From assembly GCA_027019165.1 (NCBI GenBank), contig JALUXC010000017.1, positions 124,001-188,000 on the forward strand: DNA of 64,000 nucleotides. The letters run 5' to 3'. The notes under the pieces were generated by a model that ran no database searches, was not told where the DNA came from, and worked only from the letters and a program-made list of their open reading frames with translations. Positions 17,347 to 26,477 of the stretch are shown piece by piece. The first letter of the stretch is position 1. Each line of letters starts with the position of its first letter. The DNA comes from Pseudophaeobacter sp. (GTDB taxonomy: Bacteria > Pseudomonadota > Alphaproteobacteria > Rhodobacterales > Rhodobacteraceae). Position numbers and translations under genes: made by a program.

Positions 17347-18101
17347 CCCTGCGCGCGGCGCAGGATATAGATGTCCATGATCCAGCCGTGATCGGCGCGG
17401 GCTTTGGCGCGCGTCTCGATTATCTGGGCGGCGGTCGTCGACAAATCACCCGCGATTGAGATTTCATTCTCCATCCCCGCATAGGCCGCCCACCAGATCT
17501 GGATGCCATCGGGGTTGATGCTTTGAAAGCTGCAGTCCCCGTCCAGCATGATCACCAGGGTGTCGGCGCTGCCCGGCCAGCCTGCCTCGCGCAGCTGACG
17601 CCCGGTGGTGATGGTGACTGGCGCGCCAATCTCGTTCAGCGGAATAGCATGGGCAGCGGTCAGCGCCTGGATCGAGGTGATGCCGGGAATGACACGCAGG
17701 GCGACATTTGTGCGCGCTTTCAGCCGCTCGGCAATGCGCATGGTGCTGTCGTACAGCGAGGGATCGCCCCAGACCAGAAAGCCAACCTTGCCACCCGCCG
17801 GTAGATTGGTTTGGATGTTCTGTTCCCAGACTTCGGCAATGGCGTCGTGCCAGTCGTCCACGCCCTTGCGGTAACTGGGGTTGGCCGCGTCCCGCTTTGG
17901 CAGGTCGAATTCGACGATCCTTGGACCCGGCCCCTCGATCACCTTGTCGCAGATCGCGCGGCGCAGGCCTGCCAGATCGTCCTTTCCCGCGCCCTTGTTG
18001 GGAATCAGGATCAGATCCAGACCATTCAGGGCCTCGATGGCCTCAAGCGTCAGGTGCTTGGGGTTGCCGGTGCCGATACCGACGAGGGTCAGGTCAATCA
18101 T
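17343..18101 (-). CDS. cobF: Precorrin-6A synthase (deacetylating)
   Basis: A 252-aa SAM-dependent methyltransferase of the tetrapyrrole methylase fold, catalysing C1 methylation and acetate loss to give precorrin-6A in the aerobic pathway. The SAM-binding opening is 'LVGIGTGNPKHLTLEAI', and 'FLVWGDPSLYDST' is the central family motif. It lies downstream of the cbiM-like gene, separated by 88 bases that contain a terminator-like hairpin. It is apart from the main cob run, which ends with cobA. Confidence 0.95.
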   Translation of the reverse strand: MIDLTLVGIGTGNPKHLTLEAIEALNGLDLILIPNKGAGKDDLAGLRRAICDKVIEGPGPRIVEFDLPKRDAANPSYRKGVDDWHDAIAEVWEQNIQTNLPAGGKVGFLVWGDPSLYDSTMRIAERLKARTNVALRVIPGITSIQALTAAHAIPLNEIGAPVTITTGRQLREAGWPGSADTLVIMLDGDCSFQSINPDGIQIWWAAYAGMENEISIAGDLSTTAAQIIETRAKARADHGWIMDIYILRRAQG

Positions 18102-18127
18102 CGTTCTGGACCTTGAGATGGGATGCC

Positions 18128-18159
18128 TTGGAAAAGAAACACGGCCCCAAATGGGGCCG
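18128..18159 (-). terminator. Terminator-like hairpin between cbiM-like gene and cobF
   Basis: On the minus strand CGGCCCC-ATTT-GGGGCCG (18142-18159) is a perfect 7-bp stem with a 4-base loop, followed by TGTTTCTTTTCC. It lies 31 bases past the cbiM-like stop and 41 bases before cobF, so cobF may depend on partial read-through or a separate promoter. Confidence 0.6.
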
Positions 18160-18189
18160 CGCTGAAATGCATATGGTTGCCTGCAGCCC

Positions 18190-18867
18190 TTAGGCAGCGG
18201 CGTACAGGCGCGGGGTCACAAGACCGCTACGCTCAAGGCCACGCAGGCTTTTGGCGGCGGCAAGGACAGCCAGATCGGCGAGCGGCTCGATCAGGATGAC
18301 CATCATGTAGGCCGCACCAAAGGTGAAGACCGACGCCATGGTCTCCGCGCCGATGCCCTGACCATAAAAGGCCCAGAAGGCAACCCAGCCAACAACACCG
18401 GCCTGATAGGCGGTCGAAAGCGCCAGCGCCTGCGAGTATTTCAGGTCAACATAGGCGGTGTTCGGGGCGATGATCTTTTTGGCCAGCGCCTGCATCGCAA
18501 AGAGCGGCACCAGAAGCGTGGTCAGGTTGATGAAGTACTGGGGCAGATCGATCGGGGCAAAGAAGGTGCCCTGAATCAAAAGGCCCATGGCCAAACCAAA
18601 GGCGGCCGGGGCGGCGCCCAGCAGCAGGAACAGGGTCGAGCCGAGGATAAAGTGAACCTCCGATACGCCAACCGGGAAGTGCGGCAGAATTTCGAAGAAG
18701 GTGAAAACGCCGACCGTGGCGATGGCCGCGCGCATTGCGAAGGACGCGACGCCCGAGGTGCGCAACTCGTCCATGGTTTTCTTGGCGGCAAAGCCAAGCG
18801 CGCCTGCGGCGGTTGCATAGGACAGGGCGATCTTCGCGCCGTCGACGATACCGGGTTCGATATGCAT
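18190..18867 (-). CDS. CbiM-like energy-coupling factor permease (cobalt uptake)
   Basis: A 225-aa protein with about six hydrophobic spans. It begins Met-His-Ile-Glu; in CbiM/NikM the N-terminal amine and His2 bind the metal and are strictly needed, and a further His is present in 'GVSEVHFILGS'. It lies directly downstream of a cobalamin riboswitch, as expected for a cobalt transporter. No CbiN, CbiQ or CbiO gene is adjacent, so the partners must be elsewhere or the protein works alone. A strong Shine-Dalgarno (AAGGAGA) lies just past a 6-bp hairpin in the leader (18880-18897). Confidence 0.75.
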   Translation of the reverse strand: MHIEPGIVDGAKIALSYATAAGALGFAAKKTMDELRTSGVASFAMRAAIATVGVFTFFEILPHFPVGVSEVHFILGSTLFLLLGAAPAAFGLAMGLLIQGTFFAPIDLPQYFINLTTLLVPLFAMQALAKKIIAPNTAYVDLKYSQALALSTAYQAGVVGWVAFWAFYGQGIGAETMASVFTFGAAYMMVILIEPLADLAVLAAAKSLRGLERSGLVTPRLYAAA

Positions 18868-18934
18868 ATCTGTCTCCTTGCCGCCTCACCCGGCGGCCCT
18901 AAATAGATTACTGTTGGGCCAAATTGGCCGCGCA

Positions 18935-19110
18935 TCCCAAGGGCAGGTCTCCTGACTCGCGGGTCTGTGCCGGTCCGGGGCCTTCCCAGTCCCGATTGGG
19001 ACCAGTGGCAATGCCCGGTGGCTCGCCGCTCACAGTTGCGGGGGCAGTCACGGATTTGGCGCCTTTTGGCTACACCGCACCGTGTTCCCTTTTCATCCTT
19101 GGATCTTGGA
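18935..19110 (-). promoter_or_regulatory. Cobalamin (adenosylcobalamin) riboswitch
   Basis: Read on the minus strand, the leader contains the B12-box GAGTCAGGAGACCTGCC (18942-18958), preceded by GCCACTG and GGGAAGGC elements and an initial AGGGAACACGGTG block (around 19084-19097). These occur in the order and spacing of the cobalamin riboswitch family. The controlled gene is the cbiM-like transporter that starts 68 bases downstream. A possible -35 TTGACA on the minus strand is at 19159-19164. Ends are approximate. Confidence 0.93.
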
Positions 19111-19211
19111 CCCGTCGGAACCTTTGGTCTTTCAGAGATGGCACAAGGGGCCAGAAGCTGTCAACGCGCCAGCGGCGTCATCCTTGTGCTATTTGCGGCA
19201 TTCGGCAGCCT

Positions 19212-19943
19212 TCAGTGCGGCAGATCCTCATCCGCCAGCGGACCGTAAAGGATCAGCACCGGAGCCTTGGTCTCCAGTGCGCGCAGCACATCCGGCAGCT
19301 CTCCCACCGTGTGGCACGACAGGGACTGATCGGGAGTCGAGACACCCAGGGCAATCAGAGCATGGGTTTCGGGGGGTAATCCGGCCTCCAGCAGGCGCTC
19401 GGCGAGCGCTGCAAAGGTGCGTTTACCCATATAGACAACCGTGGTGGCCTCAGGGTCAGCCAGGGCGGCCATGTTCAAATCCTCGGGCAGGCCGCCGGTC
19501 ACGTCATGGCCGGTGATGAACTGCAAACGCCGCGCGGTCAGGCGGCGCGTCAGGGGAATGTTCGCCGCGGCGGCTGCGGCAGAGGCTGCGGTCACGCCAG
19601 GGACAATCTCGAACCCTATGCCTGCTTTGCGCAGGGCGGTGATCTCTTCCTCAAGCCGCCCGAAGACGCCCGAATCACCGGATTTCAGCCGCACCACATG
19701 GGCACCGGTCGAGGCATATTCGACCAGAAGCTGGCTTACATGGTCCTGCCGGGGCGAGGGGCGACCGGCGCGTTTGCCAACACCCACAAGATCTGCGTCC
19801 TTGCGAGCATGGGTCAGGATCGGCCCCGAAGACAGATCGTCGAACAGCACCGCATCTGCGGCCTCAAGCCGCTTCACGGCCTTGACCGTCAAGAGTTCAG
19901 GGTCCCCCGGTCCTGAGGACACGAAACTGACAAAGCCGCTCAT
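19212..19943 (-). CDS. cobA: Uroporphyrinogen-III C-methyltransferase
   Basis: A 243-aa SAM-dependent methylase making precorrin-2 from uroporphyrinogen III. The family SAM loop is 'FVSSGPGDPELLTVKAVK', with 'RLKSGDSGVFGRLEEE' and 'VVYMGKRT' further on. It is the single-domain SUMT form, without CysG dehydrogenase/chelatase domains. The start overlaps the cobB stop by 4 bases (ATGA). It is the last gene of the cobL-cobA run; the riboswitch of the next unit starts about 100 bases downstream. Confidence 0.95.
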   Translation of the reverse strand: MSGFVSFVSSGPGDPELLTVKAVKRLEAADAVLFDDLSSGPILTHARKDADLVGVGKRAGRPSPRQDHVSQLLVEYASTGAHVVRLKSGDSGVFGRLEEEITALRKAGIGFEIVPGVTAASAAAAAANIPLTRRLTARRLQFITGHDVTGGLPEDLNMAALADPEATTVVYMGKRTFAALAERLLEAGLPPETHALIALGVSTPDQSLSCHTVGELPDVLRALETKAPVLILYGPLADEDLPH

Positions 19944-21274
19944 GGATGCTCTCCGGTGATCAGGTGGAAGAAGGTGCCGGTGACGTGGCCACGGGTTGAG
20001 CCGGTCTCGGGCACCGGGTTGCCGTCTGCGTCCATGACATTGGCCAATGGGGCATCGGGTTCATCCAGAATGGTCGAATAGTGGAACTCATGACCGCGCA
20101 GGGCGGTTCCGCCCGCAAACCCCGGCATCGGCGCCTGAAGGATGGCGCGGCGATAGCCAAGGTGGAACTTGCGCTTTTCGTAAGAGGTGACGAGGCCCAA
20201 AAGCCCTGCCATCTGGTGGCGGTTGCCCTCCTTGTCGATCAGGGCTTCGCCAAGGGCCATGTAGCCGCCGCATTCGCCGTGGACGGGGCGGGTTTCGGCG
20301 TGTTTGCGCAGGGCCGTGCGAAAGGTCTCGGCGGCTGCAAGTCGGCCGCCATGCAGTTCGGGGTATCCTCCCGGCAGCCATACAAGATCAGCATCCGCGT
20401 CAGGAGCTTCATCCGCAAGGGGCGAAAACGGCAGAATCTCGGCCCCCGCCGCGCGCCAGCCTTCCAGAAGGTGCGGATAGGTGAAGGAAAACGCTGCATC
20501 GCGCGCCAAGGCAATGCGCTGCGCCGGGGGGCGTGGCAGAGACGCCGCGGCGGGCGCAGACCCTGCACGGGCGGCAGCTTTGATGGCCTCAAGATCCACA
20601 TTCTCGCGCAGAAAGGCTGCATAGCCTGCAATAGCGGCCTCAAGGTCCGGGTGCTCCACCGCTTGAATAAGGCCAAGGTGTCGCTCCGGCAGGGTGAGAT
20701 CGCCGCGCCGGGGCAGGGAGCCGAGAACGGGAATGCCCGCGCGCTCCATGCCGAGCCGGGTCAGTCTTTCGTGGCGCGGGCTGGCAACGCGGTTGAGGAT
20801 CACGCCAGCAAAGGGCAGATCCGGATCATAGGCGCGAAACCCCAACGCCGTGGCCGCCGCCGATTGTGCCTGTCCGCCCACATCGACGACCAGAACCACC
20901 GGCCAGCCCATGCGTTTTGCGGTTTCAGCCGACGAGCCAGACCCGCTTTGCCCGCGTGTGGCCACGCCGTCATAAAGCCCCATGGAGCCTTCACCGATGC
21001 AGATCTGCGCATCCACGGCCTGACCGGCGACGGCATCCAGCAAGCCACCCTCCATCGCCCATGTATCAAGGTTGAAAGAGGCGCGGCCCGCCGCCGCCAG
21101 GTGGAAGGCCGGGTCAATATAGTCTGGGCCGCTTTTGTAGGGCTGCACCACAAGGCCATCTTCGGCCAGCGCCCGCAACAGGCCCAGCATCACGGTGGTC
21201 TTGCCGGTGCCCGAGGCAGGCGCCGAAATCATCAGACCCGGCGGATAGGCTCCGGTCTTGCCTGTCTCAGTCAT
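19940..21274 (-). CDS. cobB: Hydrogenobyrinic acid a,c-diamide synthase
   Basis: A 444-aa glutamine-dependent, ATP-using amidase that amidates the a and c carboxylates. The P-loop is '[12 protein letters not shown]' near residue 16, followed by '[13 protein letters not shown]'. The C-terminal class I glutaminase domain contains the nucleophile region '[16 protein letters not shown]'. ATG 21274 overlaps the cobM stop by 8 bases; longer frames upstream only add non-family sequence. Confidence 0.95.
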   Translation of the reverse strand: MTETGKTGAYPPGLMISAPASGTGKTTVMLGLLRALAEDGLVVQPYKSGPDYIDPAFHLAAAGRASFNLDTWAMEGGLLDAVAGQAVDAQICIGEGSMGLYDGVATRGQSGSGSSAETAKRMGWPVVLVVDVGGQAQSAAATALGFRAYDPDLPFAGVILNRVASPRHERLTRLGMERAGIPVLGSLPRRGDLTLPERHLGLIQAVEHPDLEAAIAGYAAFLRENVDLEAIKAAARAGSAPAAASLPRPPAQRIALARDAAFSFTYPHLLEGWRAAGAEILPFSPLADEAPDADADLVWLPGGYPELHGGRLAAAETFRTALRKHAETRPVHGECGGYMALGEALIDKEGNRHQMAGLLGLVTSYEKRKFHLGYRRAILQAPMPGFAGGTALRGHEFHYSTILDEPDAPLANVMDADGNPVPETGSTRGHVTGTFFHLITGEHP

Positions 21275-22061
21275 CGCCTTCGCTCCAGCTGGCCCATTGG
21301 CTGTTGGCGCTTTGCGGGCGGTAGCGCCGGTCGTAATCCTGCGCGTAAAGGCAGCTTTCGTCAAAGTCTTCGGCGCCCAGGGCTTGGCCCACAAGGATCA
21401 GGGCCGTGCGCCCGCGCGCGCCTTGGGTCGCCTCATTCAGGGTGCCAAGGGTGGCCTTGATGATCTTCTGATCCGGCCAGGAGGCGCGCCAGACCACAGC
21501 GACGGGGCAATCTGCGCCATAGGCGGGGGTGAGCCGATCCACCACGTCGTCCAGCACATGTACTGACAGGTGGATGGCGAGCGTTGCGCCGGTGCGGGCG
21601 AAGTTCTCCAGCGTCTCGCCTTCGGGCATCGAGGACGCCCGTCCCGAGGTGCGCGTCAGCACCAGAGATTGCGCAACGCCCGGCAGCGTCAGCTCCGCGC
21701 CAAGAGCGGCGGCGCTTGCAGCAAAGGCAGGTACGCCGGGCGTCACGTCATAGGGAATGCCCAGATCGCGCAGGCGGCGCAGCTGCTCGCCCATGGCGGA
21801 CCAGACCGAAAGATCGCCGGAATGCAGCCGCGCCACATCGTGACCGGCGGCGTGGGCAGCTTCGATCTCGGCCATGATCTCATCCAGCGACATCGACGCG
21901 GTGTTGACGATTTTGGCGCCGTCCGGGCAGTGCTGCAACAATGCGTCCGGCACCAGCGATCCGGCATAAAGGCAGACAGGGCAGGCGGCGATCAGGTCGC
22001 GCCCGCGCAGGGTAATCAGGTCGGCAGCGCCGGGGCCGGCGCCGATGAAGTGAACGGTCAT
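21267..22061 (-). CDS. cobM: Precorrin-4 C11-methyltransferase
   Basis: A 264-aa tetrapyrrole methylase that methylates C11 of precorrin-4 to give precorrin-5. The start '[18 protein letters not shown]' is the SAM loop, and '[16 protein letters not shown]' and '[12 protein letters not shown]' are CobM/CbiF hallmarks. It overlaps cobE by 4 bases and cobB by 8 bases in a tightly coupled run. Confidence 0.95.
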   Translation of the reverse strand: MTVHFIGAGPGAADLITLRGRDLIAACPVCLYAGSLVPDALLQHCPDGAKIVNTASMSLDEIMAEIEAAHAAGHDVARLHSGDLSVWSAMGEQLRRLRDLGIPYDVTPGVPAFAASAAALGAELTLPGVAQSLVLTRTSGRASSMPEGETLENFARTGATLAIHLSVHVLDDVVDRLTPAYGADCPVAVVWRASWPDQKIIKATLGTLNEATQGARGRTALILVGQALGAEDFDESCLYAQDYDRRYRPQSANSQWASWSEGDD

Positions 22062-22435
22062 GGGGTCAGTCTTTCAGCTATGGCCGCAGTGGCAAGACCA
22101 TCTGCGGTAACAACTCGGGGTCCCAGCAGGCGGGCGGTAGCAGTCTCACTGCCGTGGCATGCGCCCTTGAGAGCTGCAGCTTCGGCCAGCGATCCGGTGC
22201 CAAGGCGGGCCTGGATCCGGGGGGATGAGGTCAGGGTCGGTGTGCCGCGCAGCGCCTCTTCCGGCAGGGCGATGACGGGCAGGTCTAGCTCGGCGGCGAG
22301 GGTGCGAAACGCGGGCGCATTCGCTTTGGCCGCAACCGAGGTCAGCGCATCTGGGCGGTGCCCGGTCAGCCTCAGTGCGGCACGCAGATCGTCTGCAGTG
22401 GCGCCTTGGCGAAATCCGAAACCGGCCACTTTCAT
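22058..22435 (-). CDS. cobE: Cobalamin biosynthesis protein CobE
   Basis: A 125-aa CobE/CbiG C-terminal-like protein. Key segments are '[17 protein letters not shown]' at the N-terminus, '[15 protein letters not shown]' in the middle and '[11 protein letters not shown]' near the end. In the aerobic pathway its exact role is unsettled, but it is always linked to cob genes. ATG 22435 overlaps the cobL stop (ATGA, 22432-22435). Upstream in-frame sequence to 22675 is the shadow of cobL and is not part of the protein. Confidence 0.9.
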   Translation of the reverse strand: MKVAGFGFRQGATADDLRAALRLTGHRPDALTSVAAKANAPAFRTLAAELDLPVIALPEEALRGTPTLTSSPRIQARLGTGSLAEAAALKGACHGSETATARLLGPRVVTADGLATAAIAERLTP

Positions 22436-23631
22436 CGCGTCACACTCCACTGGATCACCGGGCGCGCCCGATCCCAGCCGCGCATAGAGCCGAGCGGGGC
22501 TACTTCGGCGATTTCGGCTTTCAGGAGATGCCCGCCGCGCTTTGCATGTGCCTCCATCAACAGCGTCTCGGTCTCCAGCGTGACGCCATTGGCGACGATG
22601 CGGGCGCCTTGGGGAAGAATCTGCCAGAGGTGATCCAGCAGCACCTGCGAGCCCCCTCCGCCGATAAAGACGCAATCGGGCATTTCAAACCCGTCCAGCA
22701 CATCCGGTGCGCGGCCCAGAACCGGCTTCATCCGGTGCTCTACCCCAAAGGCAGTGGCATTGGCGCGGATATTGTCGATCCGGTCCTCGCGCGGCTCAAA
22801 GGTGATCGCGCGGGCGCCGGGGGCGGCAAGGCACCACTCCACCGAGACAGAGCCGGACCCGCCGCCGATGTCCCACAAGAGTTCCCCTGCGCGCGGGGCC
22901 AGGGCGGAGAGGGTCAAGGCGCGGATGGGGCGTTTGGTGATCTGACCGTCGCTGTGAAACAGATCGTCGGGCAGGCCGCAGGCGCGGGGCAGGCCTTTGC
23001 CGCCTGCCACATGCAAGGCCGCCAGCACGGGCGCGACGACATCGGTCAGAGCAAAAGCATCGGCGCGCTGCCTGCGGATCCGCTGGCGCGGACCGCCGAG
23101 CGCCTCCAATACGGTGATTTTCGTTTCGCCGAATTCTTGATCTGTGAGCCAGTCTGCAAGGGCTGCCGGCGCCGCTCCATCGCGCAGGGTGCAGATGATA
23201 CGGGTGTCTTTGGCCAGAACCGGGGTTAGCCGCGCGAAGGGCGCAGCATGCAGGCCGAGGCAGAGCGTTTCTTCCAGCTTCCAACCCAACTGATTGGCAG
23301 CCAGTGCAAAGCAAGAAGGCGCTGGGTGAGAAATCCATTCACCCGGCGCAAGATGCGACACTAGGGATCCACCCGCGCCGTGCCAGAAGGGATCGCCCGA
23401 GGCCAGCACCACAGCGCGGTGGCCCCGCGCCGCCAGAACCGGGGAGGTGGAAAAGGGCACCGGCCAGGGCTGGCCGCGTGACCCTGCTTGCACGAGATCA
23501 AGATGGCGCGGGCCTCCGAAAATGACTTCTGCCTCTGAAATGGCTTTCCGGCTTGCATCCCGCAGCCCGGCCAGTCCATCTTCGCCGAGGCCGACGAGGG
23601 TCAGCCACGGTTTTTCTTGGGGATCAGACAT
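22432..23631 (-). CDS. cobL: Precorrin-6Y C5,15-methyltransferase (decarboxylating)
   Basis: A 399-aa fusion of a CbiE-like N-terminal methylase ('LVGLGEDGLAGL' at about residue 11; 'LASGDPFWHGAG') and a CbiT-like C-terminal Rossmann methylase ('ELLWDIGGGSGSVSVEW' near 245). It methylates C5 and C15 and decarboxylates the acetate side chain. Its ATG (23629-23631, minus) overlaps the ATG of divergent cobK (23630-23632), so there is no intergenic promoter. Promoters must lie inside the partner gene or, for cobL, upstream on the antisense strand of cobK. Confidence 0.94.
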   Translation of the reverse strand: MSDPQEKPWLTLVGLGEDGLAGLRDASRKAISEAEVIFGGPRHLDLVQAGSRGQPWPVPFSTSPVLAARGHRAVVLASGDPFWHGAGGSLVSHLAPGEWISHPAPSCFALAANQLGWKLEETLCLGLHAAPFARLTPVLAKDTRIICTLRDGAAPAALADWLTDQEFGETKITVLEALGGPRQRIRRQRADAFALTDVVAPVLAALHVAGGKGLPRACGLPDDLFHSDGQITKRPIRALTLSALAPRAGELLWDIGGGSGSVSVEWCLAAPGARAITFEPREDRIDNIRANATAFGVEHRMKPVLGRAPDVLDGFEMPDCVFIGGGGSQVLLDHLWQILPQGARIVANGVTLETETLLMEAHAKRGGHLLKAEIAEVAPLGSMRGWDRARPVIQWSVTR

Positions 23632-24403
23632 GACGCGCATCCTGCTTTTGGGCGGCACAACGGAAGCCTCGCGACTTGCGGTGGCGCTGGCTGAGGCCGG
23701 GCTTGATGCGGTGTTCTCCTACGCGGGCCGTACGGCACACCCCGTATCCCGGCCGCTGCCCCTGCGGGTAGGCGGGTTCGGGGGCGTCAATGGGCTGGCG
23801 GGTTACCTGCGCAAGGAGGGCATCACCCATGTGGTCGATGCGACGCACCCCTTCGCGGCGCAGATGAGTACAAATGCGGTTGCGGCCTGCGCACAGGCGC
23901 GGGTGGCGTTGTGTGGATTTGAGCGAGCGCCCTGGCAGGCAGGCGCTGGTGATCTTTGGACACATGTGGGCAGTTTGGAAGCGGCGGTTGAGGCGCTCCC
24001 CGATCTGGGTGCGCGGGTGTTCCTGGCCATCGGAAAACAGAACCTTTCCGCCTTTGCAGGCAAGCCAGCAAACCACTATCTTTTGCGTCTTGTGGATCCG
24101 CCCGAGGCGCCGTTGCCGCTGCCCAACACCAGCGTCGAGATCGCGCGTGGACCTTTTGTGGCGGCGGGCGACCGGGCGCTGATGCAGGCTCATGGCATCA
24201 CCCATGTGGTGTCCAAAAACGCGGGCGGCAGCGGCGCCGAAGCCAAGCTTCAGGCGGCCCGCGACTTGGGTCTGCCGGTCATCATTATCGCACGCCCCAA
24301 GGTGCCGCCACGCCTGGTGCTCGGCTCGGTGGCAGAGGTGATGGATTGGCTGGCGAACGCTGCGGGTCACGAGGAAACTTCCCCTGCAGACCGGGGTGTG
24401 TAA
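23630..24403 (+). CDS. cobK: Precorrin-6A reductase
   Basis: A 257-aa NADPH-dependent reductase producing precorrin-6B/6Y. The start 'RILLLGGTTEASRLAVAL' is the family dinucleotide-binding loop, and 'DATHPFAAQMSTNAV' and 'VSKNAGGSGAEAKL' are CobK hallmarks. It is the only core-run gene on the plus strand, inserted between cobJ and cobL. Its 5' end shares bases with the cobL start codon, and its 3' end overlaps cobJ by 37 bases. Confidence 0.95.
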   Translation: MTRILLLGGTTEASRLAVALAEAGLDAVFSYAGRTAHPVSRPLPLRVGGFGGVNGLAGYLRKEGITHVVDATHPFAAQMSTNAVAACAQARVALCGFERAPWQAGAGDLWTHVGSLEAAVEALPDLGARVFLAIGKQNLSAFAGKPANHYLLRLVDPPEAPLPLPNTSVEIARGPFVAAGDRALMQAHGITHVVSKNAGGSGAEAKLQAARDLGLPVIIIARPKVPPRLVLGSVAEVMDWLANAAGHEETSPADRGV

Positions 24404-25131
24404 ACAAACCGCCCGATGCGACGTGTATCGCGGTTGCCGACAATCACCATGGTGCGCATATCCGCCATTTCGGGCGTTGCGTCCTTCAGGGCGACGGTGG
24501 TGATCTCCTGGGTCGGCTTGGTCACATCACGGGCAAAGCTGATCAGCGTCTCGCCGCCACAGGCCTCGAGTAGGATTTCCAGCGCGTGGGCAAACTGATG
24601 AGGGCGCGATTTCGAACGCGGGTTATAAAAGGCCATGGCAAAGCCCGCTTCGCCCGCTGCCCGCAGGCGGGTTTCAATCAGCGACCAGGGTTTGAGGTTG
24701 TCGCTGAGGTTGATCGCGGCGAAGTCATGCCCCAAGGGCGCACCGATCTGCGCTGCTGCTGCCAGCATAGCGGTGATACCCGGCAGAACGCGGATGTCGA
24801 GATCAAGCCAGTCCTTGGGGCCTGCCTCCAGCGCCTCGAACAGGGCCGAGGCCATGGCGAATACGCCGGGATCGCCAGATGAGACCACAACCACACGCCG
24901 TCCTGCGGCGGCCATTTCCAATGCATGAGTGGCGCGGTCCAGCTCGACCCGGTTGTCTGAGGCATGCAGCATTAAGCCCTCGCGCGGGGCAATACGTTTC
25001 ACGTAAGGGATGTAGCCGACGATATCGGTTGCGGCGTCTAACGCGTCGCGCACCTCTTGGGTCACCAGAGCCTCGTCTCCGGGGCCGAGGCCTGCAACCA
25101 CTACCCATCCGGTTTCGGTTTGGGCGGTCAT
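24367..25131 (-). CDS. cobJ: Precorrin-3B C17-methyltransferase
   Basis: A 254-aa tetrapyrrole methylase that methylates C17 and drives ring contraction to precorrin-4. The SAM loop is 'VVAGLGPGDEALVTQEV', followed by 'VVVSSGDPGVFAMASAL' and the C-terminal 'FYNPRSKSRPHQFAHA'. ATG 25131 overlaps the cobI stop by 4 bases. The 3' end overlaps convergent cobK. Confidence 0.95.
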   Translation of the reverse strand: MTAQTETGWVVVAGLGPGDEALVTQEVRDALDAATDIVGYIPYVKRIAPREGLMLHASDNRVELDRATHALEMAAAGRRVVVVSSGDPGVFAMASALFEALEAGPKDWLDLDIRVLPGITAMLAAAAQIGAPLGHDFAAINLSDNLKPWSLIETRLRAAGEAGFAMAFYNPRSKSRPHQFAHALEILLEACGGETLISFARDVTKPTQEITTVALKDATPEMADMRTMVIVGNRDTRRIGRFVYTPRSAGEVSS

Positions 25132-25850
25132 GGGCGGCGTCCCTGTCCGTGGACCAGAACGATGGAGAAATAGGGAACCTCTCCTGTGACGTCTGTCAGC
25201 TTCTGTACGGTTTGACCGGGCATGGTGCCACGTTCCACCAGCCATGCGGCGTCGAGCTTGCCCGCTGCCTTGAGCGCGCGGCGCAGTTTCGGCAGGTTGC
25301 GGCCGATCTTCATCACCACAAGCGCATCGGTGCCCTTTGCGCGCTCGGTCAGCTCTGCCTCGCTGAGGGTGGCCATGGCGACCGTCAGCACGTCATCGCC
25401 CCAGGTTATTGGCTGATCGGTGGCGGTCCAGCAGCCAGACATGCCGGTAATGCCGGGAATGATCTCCACCTCGGCGCGGCCCTGAAGGCGGCTGTGCAGA
25501 TGCATGAAGGAGCCATAGAGAAAGGGATCGCCCTCGCACAGGACCACCACGTTATCGGTGCGGGCAATCTCCTCCAGCCGGTCGGCCCAGTCATCATAGA
25601 AAGCGGACAGGATGCGGTTGTATTCAGGGTCCGAGAAATGGATTTCAGTGGTGACCGGGTATTCCATTGCGTGTTCCTGCACGTCTTTCGGCAAGAGATC
25701 ATCGACGATGGCGCGCGCCTGCCCCTTGCGGCCGGCCTTGCGGAAATAGGCAATATGGCGGGCGCTTATTATGGCCCGGTGCGATTTCACGCTCATGAGA
25801 TCCGGATCGCCGGGGCCCAGCCCTGCGCAGATGACTTTGCCCATGGTCAC
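25128..25850 (-). CDS. cobI: Precorrin-2 C20-methyltransferase
   Basis: A 240-aa tetrapyrrole methylase that methylates C20 of precorrin-2 to precorrin-3A. 'CAGLGPGDPDLMSVKSHR' is the SAM loop; 'VVVLCEGDPFLYGSFMHLH' and 'IIPGITGMSGCWTA' are typical of CobI/CbiL. ATG 25850 overlaps the cobH stop by 4 bases; a second in-frame ATG two codons later is equally possible. Confidence 0.95.
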   Translation of the reverse strand: MTMGKVICAGLGPGDPDLMSVKSHRAIISARHIAYFRKAGRKGQARAIVDDLLPKDVQEHAMEYPVTTEIHFSDPEYNRILSAFYDDWADRLEEIARTDNVVVLCEGDPFLYGSFMHLHSRLQGRAEVEIIPGITGMSGCWTATDQPITWGDDVLTVAMATLSEAELTERAKGTDALVVMKIGRNLPKLRRALKAAGKLDAAWLVERGTMPGQTVQKLTDVTGEVPYFSIVLVHGQGRRP

Positions 25851-26476
25851 TCTTTCCAGCTGGCCAGCGCGTTGACCGCCGCTACGGTGATGGCCGAGCC
25901 GCCGAGGCGGCCTTTCACGATCATCGAAGGCACCGGAAGATCCGCCATCAGCGCGTCCTTGGACTCCATGGCGCCGACAAACCCCACCGGGCAGCCGATG
26001 ATGGCAGCGGGGCGCGGGCAGGCGGGGTCTTTCAGCATGTTCAGCAGGTGAAACAGCGCGGTCGGGGCATTGCCGATGGCGACCAAAGCGCCCTCAAGGT
26101 TTGGTCGCCACAGCTCCAGCGCGGCGGCAGAGCGGGTGTTGCCCATCTCCTTGGCCATATCCGGCACCTTAGGGTCGCGCAGAGTGCAGATCACCTCGTT
26201 GTTCGCGGGCAGGCGCGGGCGGGTGATGCCTTCGCTAACCATATAGGCGTCACACAGGATGGGCGCGCCTGCCGCCAGCGCCGCGCGGGCGGTTTCGGCC
26301 ATGCCGGGAGAAAAACGAATGTGCTCTTCGAGGCCGACCATGCCGGCGGCATGGATCATGCGTACGGCGACGCTTTCCTCATCGCGGGTGAACCGGTCAA
26401 GATTGGCTTCGGCGCGGATGGTGGCAAAGCTTTCGGCGTAGATCTTGGCGCCGTCGGTTTCATAGGTGTGGAGCAT
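25847..26476 (-). CDS. cobH: Precorrin-8X methylmutase
   Basis: A 209-aa isomerase moving the C11 methyl to C12 to form hydrogenobyrinic acid. The catalytic His is in 'VRMIHAAGMVG' near residue 42, and 'PILCDAYMVSEGITR' and 'IGCPVGFVGAMESK' are family signatures. It starts one base after cobG ends, in the cobN-cobG-cobH-cobI-cobJ run. Confidence 0.96.
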   Translation of the reverse strand: MLHTYETDGAKIYAESFATIRAEANLDRFTRDEESVAVRMIHAAGMVGLEEHIRFSPGMAETARAALAAGAPILCDAYMVSEGITRPRLPANNEVICTLRDPKVPDMAKEMGNTRSAAALELWRPNLEGALVAIGNAPTALFHLLNMLKDPACPRPAAIIGCPVGFVGAMESKDALMADLPVPSMIVKGRLGGSAITVAAVNALASWKE

Positions 26477-26477
26477 A

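Noticed and set aside
20081-21460. 459-codon open frame opposite cobB
   Set aside because: Fully antisense to cobB and part of cobM; no recognisable protein features.
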